Positions 3,977 to 6,100 of a stretch of 6,100 nt of DNA are shown here, in pieces. The DNA is from Nocardioidaceae bacterium (lineage in GTDB: Bacteria; Actinomycetota; Actinomycetes; Propionibacteriales; Nocardioidaceae): positions 1-6,100 of the forward strand of contig JAICRS010000182.1 of the NCBI GenBank assembly GCA_025966335.1. The letters run 5' to 3'. A model generated the notes under the pieces. It saw nothing but the letters and a program-made list of their open reading frames with translations. It did not search any database and was not told the origin of the DNA. Every line of letters begins with the position of its first letter. Position 1 is the first letter of the stretch. The position numbers and the translations under genes were made by a program.

Positions 3977-6100
3977 CTACTGGGTGTCGACCGCGGTCAG
4001 CGTCACCTCGGCCGCGACTCCCGTGTAGTTGGACGTGACCACGTAGAGCGTGCCGCTCGGCAGCGCACCGGCCTCGTTCTTCGCCGCACTGGCCACACTG
4101 CCGATCTGCTCGCAGTCGGCGTTGTAGAAGTACAGGTCCAGGTCGACGGCGGTGTCACTGCCGACCACCGAGACCTTGTGCGCACCGTCGCCGAACGACT
4201 CGGGCAGCTTGGTGACGTGGCCGTCGGAGTCCTGTGACGCCGGCGGGTACGTGCAGCTGTTCACCAGCTCGGTCGCGACGATCCCGCCACCGGTCAGGTC
4301 GCTGGTCGGGTTCGCCCCCACGATCGTGAAGGTCTCGGTGAACGGCTCGTCCAGCGGCTGCGGCGGCAACGGCTCGATCACCGAGGTCGACGTACCGAAC
4401 ACCTGGAGGTCACCGAACTGCGCGTCGGTCTTGGTCTCGCCCATCGCCGCGTCGGCGAAGACGCGGAGATACTCCGCCTTCACCGGGCTCGGCAACGTGA
4501 ACGTCCGGTAGTGCACGTCGTCCACGGTCGGACGTGGCGCTCCGAAGTCGAACGCGTTCTCGCCGATCGGCTGCGTCTTCCAGCTCACCCCGTCCATCGA
4601 GGTCTGGACCGTGAACGACCTCACCGCCTCGAACCGGGACGTGGTGAACGCGCTGACCTGGAACGACTTGATCGTGGCCGGCTGGGCCAGCTTGATCACC
4701 GCGTTCCCGGACTTCACCGCGGTCTTCCAGCGGGTCTGCTCGGTGTCGTCGATCAGTGCGCCCGCGTTCGGGGACGTGGACGAGGTGATCTCGCCGCCGT
4801 TGGCCGAGGACGCCAGGTTCGGCGCCAGCGAGATCTTCTTCGCGAACCGCTTTCCGGCGGCCAGGTCGAACGTGGTGACCGTCTGCGACCCGAAACCACG
4901 GGCCTGGATCGTCAGCGGGTAGCTACCCGAGACGGCCTTGACCGTGAACGAGCCGTTGTCACCGGTGACGGCGATCGGCGTCGCACCGGCCTCGAGGGTT
5001 CCGAGGAACACGTTGGCGTCCACGACCGGCTCGCCACTCGTAGCGTTGAGGACCCGCCCGGTAACGGTGCCGTTCAACGCCGGGTTCTGGTGCGCGAACG
5101 ACGGCGTGGGGTCGATGTCGTTGGCCCCGGTCGGGTCGGCCTCGGTGACCTCGTTGGCCGCGCCGGTGCCCATCCCGTGCCGGGCGAACGCGGCGTAGAC
5201 CGTGTTCTGGAGAACGTCGAAGTCGGCGCGACGGTGGTAGCGGATGTCGAGCGCCTTCATGATCGCGTCACGCATGTCGAGCATGCTCGGGTCGTTCGGC
5301 GCCAGCGGCATCGCGTCGGTGACGATGAACGACGAGATCTCGGCGGCCTTGGCCTGGCCGTACTTGTCGACCAAGCGCTCGCGCATGTCCCAGAGCGCCG
5401 CCGTCCAGATCTCCCCGTCGGAGTGCACCTCGGGGCCGCCGAGGTCGTAGCCGATGTCACCGAAGTTGGCCTCGGTCTTGTCGTAGGACCAGTTGCGGAT
5501 CCCGCGCTGCTCGTTGCCGGTCACGTAGGTGCCGACCACCGCGTCGTCCTGGAGGCCCTCGCGGTGGGTGTAGTTCAGGGCGTACCAGTCGCCCCAGCCC
5601 TCACCCATCGAGCCGGACTGGTGACCGCCGAGCGCACCGTCGGTGGTGCCGACGTACCGGTTCGACAGGCCGTGCGCGTACTCGTGCTCGATCACGCCGG
5701 CGTCGAAGTCGCCGTCGCGACAGGGACCCTCGAACGCGTCGTTGATCGGCTCCCACAGGAACATCCCGCTCCACGGCGGGATCCCGTCGGGCAGGGTCAG
5801 CATGTAGGCGTTGTCGCGACCGGTGTACGTCGGCGCGCCGCCCGTGATCGCGCCGGCCTGGACCAGACCCATGATCGAGTCGCCGCCGTCGGTCTCGAAG
5901 TTGCCGGCGGACTCCGTGAACCCGAACGAGTAGAACTCGTCGTGGATCCGGTTGTGGTGGTAGAAGAGGTTCGTCGACGCCGCGTCGGCGTCCTCGGCGT
6001 AGGCCGGCGGAGCGGCCTGGCACTCACTGATCTCCCACTGGTTCGGGAAGCCGAAGTTGAACTGCCCGGTCGGCGCCACGGTCCGGTTCGCCTGGTCCAG
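3977..6100 (-). CDS. Fungalysin-type (M36) secreted metallopeptidase, N-terminus missing
   Basis: In the window 707 residues are read leftward. The frame is open through the right edge (first residues LDQANRT), so the start, signal peptide and FTP propeptide would lie outside; the GTG at 6079 is internal. The zinc site is HEYAHGLSNR, with HEYAH at residues 139-143 (counting from the edge). The third ligand is probably Glu167 in GEGWGDWYA. NLFYHHNRIHDEFYSFGFTE (44-63) and GEIWTAALWDMRERLVDKYG are further M36 hallmarks. After the catalytic part, about 343-425 resembles a carboxypeptidase-regulatory-like beta-sandwich (GTVTGRVLNATSGEPVVDANVFLG). About 430-572 resembles an F5/8 type C (discoidin-like) domain, with DDTEQTRWKT and YLRVFADA. 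About 585-707 is a C-terminal beta-rich domain with two cysteines. No LPXTG anchor or C-terminal membrane helix is present, so the enzyme is probably released or bound through its accessory domains. M36 enzymes degrade extracellular proteins. Confidence 0.92.
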   Translation of the reverse strand: MDQANRTVAPTGQFNFGFPNQWEISECQAAPPAYAEDADAASTNLFYHHNRIHDEFYSFGFTESAGNFETDGGDSIMGLVQAGAITGGAPTYTGRDNAYMLTLPDGIPPWSGMFLWEPINDAFEGPCRDGDFDAGVIEHEYAHGLSNRYVGTTDGALGGHQSGSMGEGWGDWYALNYTHREGLQDDAVVGTYVTGNEQRGIRNWSYDKTEANFGDIGYDLGGPEVHSDGEIWTAALWDMRERLVDKYGQAKAAEISSFIVTDAMPLAPNDPSMLDMRDAIMKALDIRYHRRADFDVLQNTVYAAFARHGMGTGAANEVTEADPTGANDIDPTPSFAHQNPALNGTVTGRVLNATSGEPVVDANVFLGTLEAGATPIAVTGDNGSFTVKAVSGSYPLTIQARGFGSQTVTTFDLAAGKRFAKKISLAPNLASSANGGEITSSTSPNAGALIDDTEQTRWKTAVKSGNAVIKLAQPATIKSFQVSAFTTSRFEAVRSFTVQTSMDGVSWKTQPIGENAFDFGAPRPTVDDVHYRTFTLPSPVKAEYLRVFADAAMGETKTDAQFGDLQVFGTSTSVIEPLPPQPLDEPFTETFTIVGANPTSDLTGGGIVATELVNSCTYPPASQDSDGHVTKLPESFGDGAHKVSVVGSDTAVDLDLYFYNADCEQIGSVASAAKNEAGALPSGTLYVVTSNYTGVAAEVTLTAVDTQ

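Noticed and set aside
6077..6079. GTG as the true start of the metallopeptidase
   Set aside because: The frame remains open to the window edge, and an M36 precursor should have a signal peptide and propeptide before this point.

Overview
The window is chromosomal DNA from a high-GC actinobacterium (Actinomycetota). The third codon position is strongly G/C in every gene. The window carries a clear sepH, which encodes a cell-division protein confined to this phylum. Several starts look leaderless, with a TAnnnT-like -10 box 7-8 nt before the start codon. The genus cannot be fixed from the sequence alone. No phage, plasmid or insertion-sequence genes are present.

Layout, left to right: (1) the first 40 codons of a leftward gene resembling the MpaB/DUF2236 oxygenase family, cut by the window edge; (2) a 51-bp divergent promoter region; (3) a rightward FAD-linked sugar-lactone oxidase of the D-arabinono-/L-gulono-1,4-lactone oxidase family; (4) a leftward GNAT-type acetyltransferase whose 3' end overlaps that of the oxidase by 25 bp; (5) a 135-bp divergent promoter region; (6) rightward sepH; (7) a 353-bp convergent intergenic region, holding a 213-bp inverted array of 22-nt repeats followed by two strong hairpins; (8) a leftward secreted metallopeptidase of the fungalysin (M36) family with C-terminal accessory domains, whose N-terminus lies beyond the right edge.

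Gene direction alternates at every junction (- + - + -). No two neighbours share a strand, so no operon is visible and no common pathway is implied. The genes are best read as independent units: redox metabolism, acetyl transfer, septation and extracellular proteolysis.

The most unusual part is the array at 3624-3836. It starts one base after the sepH stop codon. A 16-nt constant block alternates with a 6-nt variable block, first in one orientation and then in the opposite one. The outermost copies form perfect 15-bp inverted ends. It does not fit a CRISPR array, and no coding sequence in it is convincing. The second point worth checking is the start of the lactone oxidase, where a strong Shine-Dalgarno plus GTG sits one frame away from the conserved reading frame.
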